The position numbers and the translations under genes were made by a program. Positions 6,990 to 15,546 of a stretch of 64,000 nt of DNA are shown here, piece by piece. Positions within the stretch are counted from its first letter, which is position 1, and the number at the start of each line of letters is the position of its first letter. Location: assembly GCA_965277735.1 (NCBI GenBank), contig CBDIDO010000001.1, forward strand, positions 744,001 to 808,000. Reading direction: 5' to 3'. The stretch comes from RH-AL1 sp965277735. Lineage in GTDB: Bacteria > Pseudomonadota > Alphaproteobacteria > Rhizobiales > Beijerinckiaceae. The notes under the pieces were generated by a model, which saw only the letters and a list, made by a program, of their open reading frames with translations, did no database searches and was not told where the DNA came from.

Positions 6990-8915
6990 CTACTTGAGAT
7001 TGGAGTATATAAAGTCTTCCCATTGAAGCACGTTCTTTTTTTGGTCAAATATTTGCGAGCATCTCTCTAGCATGTGACCCGAGACCTCGCTGGCATATTT
7101 TCTATCGCCAATAAGATATCTGAGTTTCTCCTTGGCTTCGTTAATACTAGAGTACAATAGGCGCTCATCGTGACCTAAGAGCCGCTCTATCTCGTATCTT
7201 TCCTTCGTGAAGTCTCTTCGCTTGCAGGCCTCCCATGTCGACTGGATAACGAAACTGGCCGTAGGTGCTAGTATCGGGACACCCGCTACCATTGCCTCTA
7301 CGAAGGACAATGTGTAGGAGGGTGGTACGGTAAAAGCATAAAGGTAGACGTCTGTAGTGGAGTACACTTCGTCCTGCGCCTCTGGGCTTGCGATGCCCAT
7401 AGATGACTCCATGAGGCCGTTGTTTGCGCCGTAAAGTTCTATATCAAACTCACGCGCCAGTTCGTTAAACATCGAGGCAGAAGGAGTAGTAACATTTGAG
7501 CGGCCCGCATAACTATTATGGAAGCAGCGGACACCCCCGCCGCCGACCCACTCTCTAGCGCGGTCTAGGTCTTTGCTGAAATAAATCACATGATCCGACC
7601 TGTAGCTGCCGACAAACTTATCCTCAAGGTCCGAATACCTAACGACTTTCACCTTCAAAGGCAGCGCGGTCAAGGACGCTTCGTCCGCGGCCGATGCCTG
7701 GCCAATCGATCTAAAAATTACAAGTAACGACCCAAACGCCTCTCTGTTTCGAGAGATCCAACTAGAATCATTATTCACAATCACGACGTCAAATTTCGAA
7801 GTAAAGTCAGAAGTCAACCTGCGGTCGGCAAGATCGCAACCACTGCTGCGGAATAGCTCCCAAGCCTCATCGAAAAAGAAGCCGTCCTCGGCATTCCGGA
7901 ACATGCCGCTGGGCTGCGATCGGTGAGTGAAATGCCCCAAGCTAAAGACCTTGTGGCCACGAGAGGTAAACATCTTCAAATCGTCAAATTCCAATATCTC
8001 ATGCATCGCAAAGTATATAATCTTGAGAGGTCGTAGAGAGCAGGATTGCCCTATCGCCGGGACACGCTTTGGACCTGGTTCAGCAGACGTCACAGAAGCC
8101 GATTTAAAAAGGGGCGTCAGCCAACGATTGGCGTAAGCTTCAGACCGTTCGTATTCGGCTGGACCAGCCCTTTCCGGCACAAAGGGGAAGAACCACAGCT
8201 TAGTATCCGGCTCGAATATCATGTTAGGATAATCGAGAACGGTGGGGAAAAGAGTACAAGCTTGCGACTTGAGGGCACACGATCTTTCAACAAATGTCAC
8301 TTCTAATACGTCATGGACTGGCATTCCTGCAATTACTACGGTTGAAGCATGATTGTTCGGATGGACATGGATGACTGCAAAGCGCCGTTGTAGCTTTTCG
8401 AGCGCATTCTTCAGGCGTCTGCGAAAAATTGCAGTGCCTAATAGGTGCAAACTGTGAAATTCGACTACGATTTGGCTGCAGTATGACAGGGCGCGATCGC
8501 TTATAAAATCGATCGCGTCGTATTCGCCGCCCTCAATATCGAACCGGAGTAGCAGGCCGATGCCCTCAGTCGCTGCCCAACCAATAACAGCTTCGTCAAT
8601 AAACTCAGGTTTGTCGACATAAGTACCGTGGGAAAATCGAATTCCCTCTTGATGAGAGAGTGAGCAGTTGAGACTTCCGTTGTACAAGGCCACGGCCATG
8701 CCACGAGCTACGAGATCTCGCTCGAATCCCACGTCCTCTCTTATTTTTTGAAAGTTGATCGCGCCGCGGCCCGGTTTTACAAATTCGCTTGCGACCACCG
8801 CTCCGCCATCTTGAAGGGGGCCAATCCGAACTTTTTGGCTCCTCGGCTCGAACGGGCGAAGCAGACCGAGGACCTGGAAGAGGGAGGGGGTTTCGGGTAT
8901 CTCTATGTCTGCCAT
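6990..8915 (-). CDS. Fused FkbM-type methyltransferase and glycosyltransferase, 641 residues
   Basis: Residues about 15-240 resemble the stand-alone methyltransferase at 12626-13390: VLGLLRPFEPRSQKVRIG, LRFDIEGGEYDAIDF and VIHVHPNNHAS match LRLLRPHEQVGARKLRVG, LKMDIEGAEWSVFA and VVHVHANNNTA. The SAM-binding loop region is shorter than in that protein. Residues about 300-641 resemble the glycosyltransferase at 321-1376 (KIIYFAMHEILEFDD, VFSLGHF, FDVVIVNND, SIGQAS, YTLSFVEAMVAGVPIL). The two domains are separate, divergent genes at the left window edge and one chain here. It sits between kpsT and kpsM, so it probably builds or caps the exported glycan. AGG is visible about 8 bases before the ATG. 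Confidence 0.8.
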   Translation of the reverse strand: MADIEIPETPSLFQVLGLLRPFEPRSQKVRIGPLQDGGAVVASEFVKPGRGAINFQKIREDVGFERDLVARGMAVALYNGSLNCSLSHQEGIRFSHGTYVDKPEFIDEAVIGWAATEGIGLLLRFDIEGGEYDAIDFISDRALSYCSQIVVEFHSLHLLGTAIFRRRLKNALEKLQRRFAVIHVHPNNHASTVVIAGMPVHDVLEVTFVERSCALKSQACTLFPTVLDYPNMIFEPDTKLWFFPFVPERAGPAEYERSEAYANRWLTPLFKSASVTSAEPGPKRVPAIGQSCSLRPLKIIYFAMHEILEFDDLKMFTSRGHKVFSLGHFTHRSQPSGMFRNAEDGFFFDEAWELFRSSGCDLADRRLTSDFTSKFDVVIVNNDSSWISRNREAFGSLLVIFRSIGQASAADEASLTALPLKVKVVRYSDLEDKFVGSYRSDHVIYFSKDLDRAREWVGGGGVRCFHNSYAGRSNVTTPSASMFNELAREFDIELYGANNGLMESSMGIASPEAQDEVYSTTDVYLYAFTVPPSYTLSFVEAMVAGVPILAPTASFVIQSTWEACKRRDFTKERYEIERLLGHDERLLYSSINEAKEKLRYLIGDRKYASEVSGHMLERCSQIFDQKKNVLQWEDFIYSNLK

Positions 8916-8997
8916 TGGAAAAACCTAAAGCGGCGCTAGGAATGCGCTATGTGGCGGTGGGACAAACGTCAACAGCGAGGGGCGACAAGGCGTGACG

Positions 8998-9828
8998 ATG
9001 TCACAAGAGGCTGACGCGCTCGCAGTGCGTAGCAGACAGGCAATTCATGGGTCTAGAGCGCGCCGCGGCAGGTTGAAGGCCTTCGTGGACATCATCTATG
9101 CTCTTATGATGCACGACATCAAAAATAGGTTTTTTGGATCCGGCATAGGTCAGATCGTTATGATTATCTGGCCCTTCGCTCACATATTGCTTTTGATTAC
9201 TATATACACGGTCATGAAGAGGCCAAACCCATACGGAGAGAGTATAATTCAGTACTCTGCGGTAAGTGTATTCCCATTTATCATTTTTAATTATGTTTCC
9301 CGTTGGATCGTATTCTCTGCTATCACGAACAAAGTCTTTCTTAACTACACGGTCATCCGGCCGCTTGACGTTCTCATAGCACGGACTTTGCTTGAAATCG
9401 TCAGCATAACTATAGTTGGAATACTTCTATTGATTTTCGTTGCTGTTATGGGGTTCACCATAATGCCTTCTAATGAGTTGCAGGCCTTCTATGCTGTTTT
9501 GGGTACAATCTTTCTGGCTGTTGGTATGGGTTTCCTGAACGCACCCTTCGCCTTTATGTTTCCATTATGGAATCTGATAATAACACTTATGATTATCGGG
9601 CTATGGGTCACTTCAGGCGTGACTTTCGTGGTTAGTGAACTGCCTGAAAACCTCAAGGTGCCGCTGAGCTATAATCCTCTCTTGCATTGTGTTGAATGGT
9701 TCCGTATTGGCTACTACAGTGATTATCCAACTCAGATGCTTGATAGATCCTATGTGCTTGAGTGCGGTCTAATTATGCTTACTTTTGGTCTGATTTTCAA
9801 TAAGTTATTTCGCAAATTCTACATGTAG
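8998..9828 (+). CDS. kpsM: ABC transporter permease for polysaccharide export (KpsM-like)
   Basis: Product of 276 residues with six hydrophobic spans. The N-terminal MMHDIKNRFFGSGIGQIVMI segment is typical of the ABC-2 family (KpsM/BexB/CtrC), in which a D-I-K/R-x-R-x-F/Y motif precedes the first span. It forms the inner-membrane channel for lipid-linked capsular or related glycan, energised by the KpsT-like protein at 6285. The ATG at 8998 has AAGG 8 bases upstream; a GTG lies two codons earlier. It is divergent from the fused gene with about 80 bp between them. The gene is AT-rich relative to the region. No KpsE, KpsD or Kdo-transferase gene is in the window. Confidence 0.88.
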   Translation: MSQEADALAVRSRQAIHGSRARRGRLKAFVDIIYALMMHDIKNRFFGSGIGQIVMIIWPFAHILLLITIYTVMKRPNPYGESIIQYSAVSVFPFIIFNYVSRWIVFSAITNKVFLNYTVIRPLDVLIARTLLEIVSITIVGILLLIFVAVMGFTIMPSNELQAFYAVLGTIFLAVGMGFLNAPFAFMFPLWNLIITLMIIGLWVTSGVTFVVSELPENLKVPLSYNPLLHCVEWFRIGYYSDYPTQMLDRSYVLECGLIMLTFGLIFNKLFRKFYM

Positions 9829-9841
9829 CATCAGGGTGCGC

Positions 9842-11437
9842 CTATTGGCGCCATAAACCCGCCGCCACGTCACACGTTAGGCGGAGAACTCCGGGGCCGA
9901 CGAAAGACTTGCCATGTTCGGATAGTGCGATGTTGCCGTTGTCGGTGATCTTTTCATCGCGGGGCAGGAGCAAACGCAGCTGTCGATCTGCGGAGGAGCA
10001 TGGATACAGCGTGGCGATTGGAATCTTTCCGGTAACCGTATAATCGTCGGACAATGTTGGGAGTGCGATTATGGCGGCGCTTGCGAGCCGAGGCCATTCT
10101 GGCTTTCCTCCGTCGAAGATATCCGTGCCGTTTGGCCAGCCAACGGCTGTTTGCCGTGCGCCCGCTGATCTGAAGATGTCTCCGGCGTTCAGGTCGAAGC
10201 GCGCAAAACGATATTGAGCAGTTGTGGCACCGACTGGCATCGCGATTGGTGGATTGCTCGGGATTGCAGGGTTCGTCTTCATGAAGTGGAAAAATCCAGA
10301 TAGGCGGCTCGTTGTGTCGTCGACAAAGATCGAGTGGTTATTCGCGCCGGGGTTGCCACCGCAATTCTGCATCGTCATCTGCCCGACATCCACGGTCGAA
10401 TTCGCAATTTCCATACAGAGATCAGTGGCGCCGAGCAGAAAGCCGTCCATGAAATGGACTTGCGATCCGAGGATCTGCACAGCACGCCCAAGGCCCCTCC
10501 CTACGCTCCCTGTCGAAACTATGTGCGCCTGCTCTATCTGGACGTTCGACGAGCCTTTGATTCGCAGGCCCACTTTGACCTCGTAGTCTCCCCAGATCTT
10601 GCCAATCATCAGATTGCCGGCGCTCTCGAAATCGAACCCAATTGCGCTGCCGAGGTCAAGCGCATCCAGGATGGTGAGGCCGTCGCTATTGCCGCTCGTC
10701 TTGAGGCCGAAGCCGGTGCGCGTGAGCACCGGGGCGCCGGGATACGTTTCTGTGCCGTACGGAAATTTGTGAAAGTAGGCGATCCGAGTGGTGTCATAGG
10801 AATTGTGGAACTCGGCGCCATTAATCGCGTCGCAGCCAACCTTGTCGACGAAGAAATTGCCAGCGTTCGGAGCGCTTGATGAGTCGATGCATTGGCGAAA
10901 GCCGACTAGCATCACGTCGGCAAGAGAAAATCCTACAGACTTGCTCGACCCGTGGCCGTCGACGCCGGAACAGGTGATCGCGGTGCCCGCATAGGCACTT
11001 GCATCCGGGCTAGGAATGGACATGCCAGTACGCTGGATGAACAGGCCTCGCAGGCCGGCCTGAGCGGCGCAAGAAATCGTCCCCGAGCTATCGAGCAAAA
11101 CCTTGCCATAGTCGGGGTAGTTCGCCTGAACCGCAGACGGCACCGTCTCAGAAATCGCTGGCAAAGTTTCGTAGCAGCCTTCGACCAAAACGCGCGGCTG
11201 AAGCGGCAGAGAGCTGAATCTGTAGTTCTTCCCACACGAAAGCGATACGATGCCTCCGGTGATCCCGAGCCCGTCTCGCATGGCAGATACGAGTGATTCC
11301 TTATCGTCGCTGATCCCGTCGCCTTTGGCTCGGTAGTCGTCGATGTCTACATGACCGTAGGGCCGGTTGCGCTGGTCTGCGGTGATTGATTGCGGTAGCG
11401 TGAACGCCATCCCGGCACAAACGCCAACGAGGGCCAT
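9842..11437 (-). CDS. Secreted beta-helix protein (pectate-lyase-3/tailspike-like)
   Basis: The N-terminal part contains VDIDDYRAKGDGISDDKESL, the A-x-G-D-G-x-x-D-D-x-x-A/S motif that opens the pectate-lyase-3 domain of right-handed beta-helix proteins. Downstream are many G-x-x-I/V-x-x turns and a DGLTILDAL coil expected of a helix. Hydrophobic residues MALVGVCAGMAFTL before it form a signal peptide. Start choices are ATG 11437, which overlaps the ATG of the divergent gene at 11436, or a GTG about 24 bases earlier. Such folds cut or bind polysaccharide; here it could trim the island's own glycan or be a prophage tailspike, since phage-type genes follow. Confidence 0.65.
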   Translation of the reverse strand: MALVGVCAGMAFTLPQSITADQRNRPYGHVDIDDYRAKGDGISDDKESLVSAMRDGLGITGGIVSLSCGKNYRFSSLPLQPRVLVEGCYETLPAISETVPSAVQANYPDYGKVLLDSSGTISCAAQAGLRGLFIQRTGMSIPSPDASAYAGTAITCSGVDGHGSSKSVGFSLADVMLVGFRQCIDSSSAPNAGNFFVDKVGCDAINGAEFHNSYDTTRIAYFHKFPYGTETYPGAPVLTRTGFGLKTSGNSDGLTILDALDLGSAIGFDFESAGNLMIGKIWGDYEVKVGLRIKGSSNVQIEQAHIVSTGSVGRGLGRAVQILGSQVHFMDGFLLGATDLCMEIANSTVDVGQMTMQNCGGNPGANNHSIFVDDTTSRLSGFFHFMKTNPAIPSNPPIAMPVGATTAQYRFARFDLNAGDIFRSAGARQTAVGWPNGTDIFDGGKPEWPRLASAAIIALPTLSDDYTVTGKIPIATLYPCSSADRQLRLLLPRDEKITDNGNIALSEHGKSFVGPGVLRLTCDVAAGLWRQ

Positions 11438-11771
11438 GAGAGGCGATCTGATCGGCACGGATATAACGACCCGCGAAAAGCGCGTCTTGAGCGTTCTTCG
11501 TGGCCGAGGAGCGGTAGGGCGTCTGCAGATCATGATCTTGTTGGATGAGGAAGGTTGGACGTCAGACCTATTAACCGTCGTGTGGGCCTTACGAGGACTG
11601 CTACGGAGAGGCTATGTAGAACAATCTTGGGGCGCCGCTACAATTAATAATGGATGGACACCGAAGCCGGTTTACACGCGGACCGCTCTAGCCGACCAGG
11701 TAGGTCCTGCCGCGTCCGGCCCCACGCGTATGGAACGCTGGGTGCGAGCGTTCACTTATATCCGGTTTTGA
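11436..11771 (+). CDS. Winged-helix-like small protein, phage type
   Basis: Product of 111 residues. TTREKRVLSVLRGRGAVGRL, the segment ending LLRRGYVEQSWG and the strand PVYTRTALAD form the H-H-strand-wing arrangement of winged-helix transcription factors found in prophages. The ATG overlaps the ATG of the divergent beta-helix gene (CATG shared by both). A GAGGG precedes it closely. No exact family can be named. Confidence 0.5.
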   Translation: MRGDLIGTDITTREKRVLSVLRGRGAVGRLQIMILLDEEGWTSDLLTVVWALRGLLRRGYVEQSWGAATINNGWTPKPVYTRTALADQVGPAASGPTRMERWVRAFTYIRF

Positions 11772-11810
11772 GGTGCGCTAGGAAAAGCCGGGTGCAAATC
11801 GGAGACAAGC

Positions 11811-12001
11811 ATGCCAACCACGATCATCGTTGACGAAGACGCCTTGCGGAGGCTCTCCAAGGAGTTCTTCGCGCGAAAGAACGGCACTGTTCGCGACAGC
11901 AAGGACCGCCCGACCGCGTAGAGCGAGAGGCAATCAGCTATCTTAGCGAGTTCGGCAAGTTCATCCGCGAGCAGCCGTGGGCATATCGCGAGAACCCATA
12001 A
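11811..12001 (+). pseudogene. Short phage-type protein with one frameshift
   Basis: ATG at 11811 with GGAG 6 bases upstream gives MPTTIIVDEDALRRLSKEFF and then ARKNGTVRDSKDRP before a stop at 11919. The +1 frame then reads EREAISYLSEFGKFIREQPW and AYRENP with TAA at 11999-12001. One missing G in CCG[G]ACC near 11913 would join the halves into about 63 residues. The well-formed C-terminus shows the second half was once translated. Function unknown. Confidence 0.45.
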
Positions 12002-12004
12002 CGC

Positions 12005-12037
12005 AAAAAAACGCCCCCGGCCCGAAGGCCAGGGGCG
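12005..12037 (-). terminator. Rho-independent terminator on the minus strand
   Basis: Stem CGCCCC-C-GGCC / GGCC-A-GGGGCG (one C-A mismatch) closes a CGAA loop at 12012-12037. On the minus strand it is followed by seven T residues (the A run at 12005-12011). It lies just after the minus-strand ORF at 12076-12282, so it probably ends that transcript. On the plus strand no T run follows. Confidence 0.7.
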
Positions 12038-12075
12038 CCTCACGATCGATCGTGGAGTGCGAGCGAGCTAAGCCG

Positions 12076-12282
12076 CTAAGCCGTCCGCTGCATCACGACG
12101 CCGGCCGACGTCTTGTAGTAGCCACCGACCGGCATTTTAGCCGTTGCCGCCGCCCTGTCGCTTGCGGCGATCGGAAGCTGGCCGCTCATGAGCGGCGATT
12201 GGACGGCATTCGTGAAGAATTCATGCCGAAGGGCGAAAGGCGTCAAGATCGATTTCCTAAACGACGACGTCGAGAATTCCAT
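12076..12282 (-). CDS. Hypothetical small phage-type protein, 68 residues
   Basis: The reading frame MEFSTSSFRKSILTPFALRH, a middle segment LPIAASDRAAATAKMPVGG and the end YYKTSAGVVMQRTA has coherent amino-acid content and ends 39 bases before a strong terminator on the same strand. That is the best evidence that it is expressed. I recognise no family. It may be the 3' part of a longer gene that lost its start, as no clear ribosome site precedes the ATG. Confidence 0.35.
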   Translation of the reverse strand: MEFSTSSFRKSILTPFALRHEFFTNAVQSPLMSGQLPIAASDRAAATAKMPVGGYYKTSAGVVMQRTA

Positions 12283-12625
12283 CTCGAGGTCTTAGATCGA
12301 ACGATTAGTACATGTTCCGACCTGAGCTCATAAGCGTGGTTCAGCATTCCCGACTTATTACTGCTGGCAAACGACTCTGTTTGCGCTTTCTCTATTAAAG
12401 AGAATTTATACTGAGAGCCAAGTATGTGGCACGTCGCTCTTCCAACGCAGGTCTTGCGACCGTTCGCGATCGCAGTGGGCTGACGCTCGACGCATCACGG
12501 GCGCAACAGCCAGAGGTTCTATCATCCGCGACTGGATGATGTGCGACGGAGGTAGCCTACGTAATTACACTCGAAGCTCGAGCGCCGGAACCTGCACGGC
12601 TGTCCTCTCTGAGCTCTCGTTTTGG
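12283..12625. other. Gene-poor stretch
   Basis: No open frame with protein-like content was found. The middle (about 12300-12430) is AT-rich compared with both sides and could hold a promoter for the short gene at 12076, but no convincing -35/-10 pair stands out. Confidence 0.4.
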
Positions 12626-13390
12626 CTAGAACTCGAACCGGCCAAGGTTGTAGTCGACGCGGCCAGGCCAGCACGGCTGGTCGATCAAGGTCGGGAAGGT
12701 CTCCGAAGACGGCTGAAAGGTGCGACCCTGGGCCCGCGTAAGCGTGATCTCCAGGCAGGCCGGGACCGGGACGCCGCCGACAATTGCATAAGCGGTATTG
12801 TTGTTCGCATGAACGTGCACGACCCGGTGCGTTGCCGATAAGTTTCTACAGGCGGCCACCGCGCGTTCGAAAAAGTCGGGTTGGTCGATGTGCTGGAAGC
12901 CGTGGAATTCGCAGACGATCTGTCGAAAGCGCGCCATCAGGTCGAGCGGCAGCGTGGCGAACACGGACCATTCTGCGCCCTCGATGTCCATCTTCAGGAC
13001 GAGGTCGCCTTCGGCGTGACCATTCGCTCGAATGATATCGGGCAACGAGCGGAAGCCGTCGCGCTCCTCGCCTACGCCGCAGATGCCGGTGCGAGACCAG
13101 TGGAAGCGCGGATCACTTTCCGGGAGGGCGTCGATCGTGTGATCGAACTGCAGAATGTCGATGTCGCGCGCCGCCATCTGCTTATCCCAAGAGACATCGT
13201 CATTGATGCCCAACGAGTACGCGGCCGTCACGCCGGCGAAGTCGTCGACCATGATGTATCCTCCGTCGTTGTCCCGCCCGACGCGTAACTTGCGCGCACC
13301 AACCTGCTCGTGAGGGCGAAGCAGGCGCAAGATAGACAGGATGCGATCCTGATGGTCATGCGTGTCTGTATAGGCAAACCCGTCGATCAT
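12626..13390 (-). CDS. FkbM-type SAM-dependent methyltransferase
   Basis: Product of 254 residues. VGRDNDGGYIMVDDF and YSLGINDDVSWDKQMA precede a SAM-site region; LKMDIEGAEWSVFATLP carries the D-I-E-G-x-E/W motif of FkbM enzymes, and VHVHANNNTA is a conserved strand near the end. The same protein family begins at 221 on the minus strand and forms the first half of the fused protein at 6990-8915. It lies 92 bp downstream of the GT9 gene and on the same strand, so it may be the last gene of the run 16662-12626. It probably methylates a sugar hydroxyl of the surface glycan. Confidence 0.78.
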   Translation of the reverse strand: MIDGFAYTDTHDHQDRILSILRLLRPHEQVGARKLRVGRDNDGGYIMVDDFAGVTAAYSLGINDDVSWDKQMAARDIDILQFDHTIDALPESDPRFHWSRTGICGVGEERDGFRSLPDIIRANGHAEGDLVLKMDIEGAEWSVFATLPLDLMARFRQIVCEFHGFQHIDQPDFFERAVAACRNLSATHRVVHVHANNNTAYAIVGGVPVPACLEITLTRAQGRTFQPSSETFPTLIDQPCWPGRVDYNLGRFEF

Positions 13391-13482
13391 TGCGACCTCT
13401 ATAGCGCGATCCAGCGCGATCTATCTCTATACGCTAGCGACGATCGACGCGCGATTCGCTCCGTCGATCGACGGCTTTTCCG

Positions 13483-14523
13483 TCAGTTCGCCACCAGCGC
13501 GGCGCTCAGCCCGAAGTGGACATGCGTGCCGCGTCCACCAGCCAACGGCGCGTGGTCCCCGGGTAGCATGCTCGGGCAGAACAGCGCCTCGTCGACGTCG
13601 GCTGCGGGCAGGTTGTAGAGGCATTCGCGTGAGAGGCAAGCGTTGACGGTCGAGATCTCGAAACCGACGCAGGGGCTGCAGGCGAGGGAGCGGGTGACCA
13701 CCCTGTTTGCTGCCCCAGTGGGTGCGTAACGGCGGAACGGAGACGGCCCGAACACAGCGACGACGGGCGTGCGCAGCGAGGCCAGATGCGCGCTGCCGCC
13801 ATCGGCGGCAACGACGAGGTCGACCTCGTCGAGCCATTGGTCGAGCGCGCCGAAGTCGTCGCTGCTGACGAAAACGTCGCGGTCGTCGTCGAGCCCGGTC
13901 GCGCGGGCCACCAGCCGGCTTTCTGCGACCTCGCCGGGGCCCGAGAGCAGGCGCAGGGCGATGCCTCGGTCCCGCAGACGGTGTCCAAGCGCGGACCAGG
14001 CGAGCGGCGACCACTTCTTGTGCGGGAACCCGGCACCGATAGCGAAGGCGATCGTGCGCGGCACGCGCGGGAAGACGATGTCGCGATCATCGAAGAAGAG
14101 CGCGTCGACATCATAGCCACCCGTCACCTGGGCGACGGCGTCGTGCTCCAGCCGCGTCTGATGCCGATCGTGCCGGTCCTCGATGAAGAAGGCGTAATCC
14201 GTCCACTGCGTGAAGCGCTCGGGGGTGAGGAACCCGTCGCGTCGGAGGAAGAATACAAGGTCGTAGGCGCGTAAGCGTCCGAGCGCCTTGAACGCGGCGG
14301 ACCAGAGCTCGGCACCGGAGTCACGCTTCAGGTAGGGCATCGCGAGCGCGACGATCTCGGCGTCCGGCAGCAGGTGGCGTGCGAGTGTCGCATTGCCTGG
14401 CGCGATAAAGAGGGTCAGCCGGCAGCCCATCCTGGCGAGCTGCCGAAGCGCCGGCAGCGCGAGGACGAAATCGCCCAGATGGTCGGGCTTGCAGATCGCG
14501 ACGTTCAGATTGCGCAAATCCAT
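13483..14523 (-). CDS. Glycosyltransferase family 9 (heptosyltransferase-like)
   Basis: Product of 346 residues. The start MDLRNLNVAICKPDHLGDFV with LALPALRQL is the GT9 signature (K-x-D-x-x-G-D). IGAGFPHKKWSPLAW and VVAADGGSAHLASLRTPVVA are the two nucleotide-sugar-binding blocks. It should transfer ADP-heptose or a related sugar, which fits the heptose genes gmhB, hldD and hldE at 20-23 kb. The C-terminus has four cysteines in SLACSPCVGFE and ACLSRECLYNLP. It begins two bases after the stop of the gene at 14526, so they are cotranscribed. Confidence 0.82.
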   Translation of the reverse strand: MDLRNLNVAICKPDHLGDFVLALPALRQLARMGCRLTLFIAPGNATLARHLLPDAEIVALAMPYLKRDSGAELWSAAFKALGRLRAYDLVFFLRRDGFLTPERFTQWTDYAFFIEDRHDRHQTRLEHDAVAQVTGGYDVDALFFDDRDIVFPRVPRTIAFAIGAGFPHKKWSPLAWSALGHRLRDRGIALRLLSGPGEVAESRLVARATGLDDDRDVFVSSDDFGALDQWLDEVDLVVAADGGSAHLASLRTPVVAVFGPSPFRRYAPTGAANRVVTRSLACSPCVGFEISTVNACLSRECLYNLPAADVDEALFCPSMLPGDHAPLAGGRGTHVHFGLSAALVAN

Positions 14524-14525
14524 GG

Positions 14526-15530
14526 TCAGCCGTCTTCAGGCCGACGTCGCTTGGCGGCGACATCGAGTAGGCGCGGCCCCTCGGCGATGGCCGCGGCGAG
14601 ATCCTCGAGCCGGCGCATCCGCGTGCCGATGACGCGCATCTCGGCCCAGGTTCGCAGCCGGCTGCGCCAGCCGCCATGCATCGCCTCGCCCGTCGCTACC
14701 ATCTCGTGCCGCAGGCACTCGAGAGCCAACGCGACGTAATCGGGCGAAAATGCGTCCGGCACGGCGCCTTGCTTGACCTTGTCGATGGCGAACGCTTTTT
14801 TCGGAAACGGTTCCGTCGACGTCAGCGCTCGCGCAAATGCCTCGACCGAGCCCGGAAGGTCGCGCATACCGCGCCGCGCGCCCTTGGCAGAGGCGACCGC
14901 GTGCGCCCCGAGCGGGATGCGCCAGAATTCGGGATCACCCGCGATGATCGTGAGGCCGTCGGTGCTGGCCCCGAGTGGGACGGCAAACCCGTAATTGCCG
15001 TGCCCCTTTCCGGAGGCTGCCAGGTCCGGACGCGACCCGCTTGCCGCGTACTTGCCGAGATAGCGCTCTCCCGCGAAGAGGAAAAGGTCGAGTTGGCGCT
15101 CGGGCCGCGACACATCACGGACCCATCCTCGAACGAGATCTGGCGTCGTTTCGTCGATACATCCTTCCAAAGAGGTCTTTGCCGCCGCTGGGACGTCGTC
15201 GAGCTTGAGCAAGGCGTCCGACGCCATCCGGGTCGACGCGACCCAATTCATCGAATCGCCGAGCATAACGACATGGATGGCGAGCTCGGGCCGGCCCAGC
15301 AGGTCGGCCGGGCAGCCTTTCGCATCGAAGGCGAATTCGGCCCGCGTGCCGCCACCGTCGGCAACCGGACGCGTCGTCGCGATACGCCGTCGTCCGATAA
15401 GCAGCGCGAGCGCGCGATCCGGATCGGCGTTTTCGATCCAGCCGCGCACCATTCCAGCCTTCACGGATACGATGGCTCCCTGGACAGGTGCTGGATCGGG
15501 GCTCGGCTGCACCTGCTCTTTTTGCGTCAT
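14526..15530 (-). CDS. Protein with two beta-type modules, unknown function
   Basis: Product of 334 residues with no enzyme motif I recognise. Two internal repeats are visible: VKAGMVRGWIENADPDRALA...RAEFAFD (about 22-70) and LVRGWVRDVSRPERQLDLFL...RPDLAASGKGHGNYGFAVPL (about 133-190). The pattern G-W-x-x-D-x-x-x-P, a strand, then R-x-D-L-x-x-x-G-x-G-x-x-x-F is also present once in the protein at 60864-61406. The rest is helical with a basic C-terminus. It lies between a GT4 and a GT9 gene in one run, so a role as partner or regulator of glycan assembly is likely but unproven. Confidence 0.6.
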   Translation of the reverse strand: MTQKEQVQPSPDPAPVQGAIVSVKAGMVRGWIENADPDRALALLIGRRRIATTRPVADGGGTRAEFAFDAKGCPADLLGRPELAIHVVMLGDSMNWVASTRMASDALLKLDDVPAAAKTSLEGCIDETTPDLVRGWVRDVSRPERQLDLFLFAGERYLGKYAASGSRPDLAASGKGHGNYGFAVPLGASTDGLTIIAGDPEFWRIPLGAHAVASAKGARRGMRDLPGSVEAFARALTSTEPFPKKAFAIDKVKQGAVPDAFSPDYVALALECLRHEMVATGEAMHGGWRSRLRTWAEMRVIGTRMRRLEDLAAAIAEGPRLLDVAAKRRRPEDG

Positions 15531-15546
15531 GATTGCTCCGAGATGC

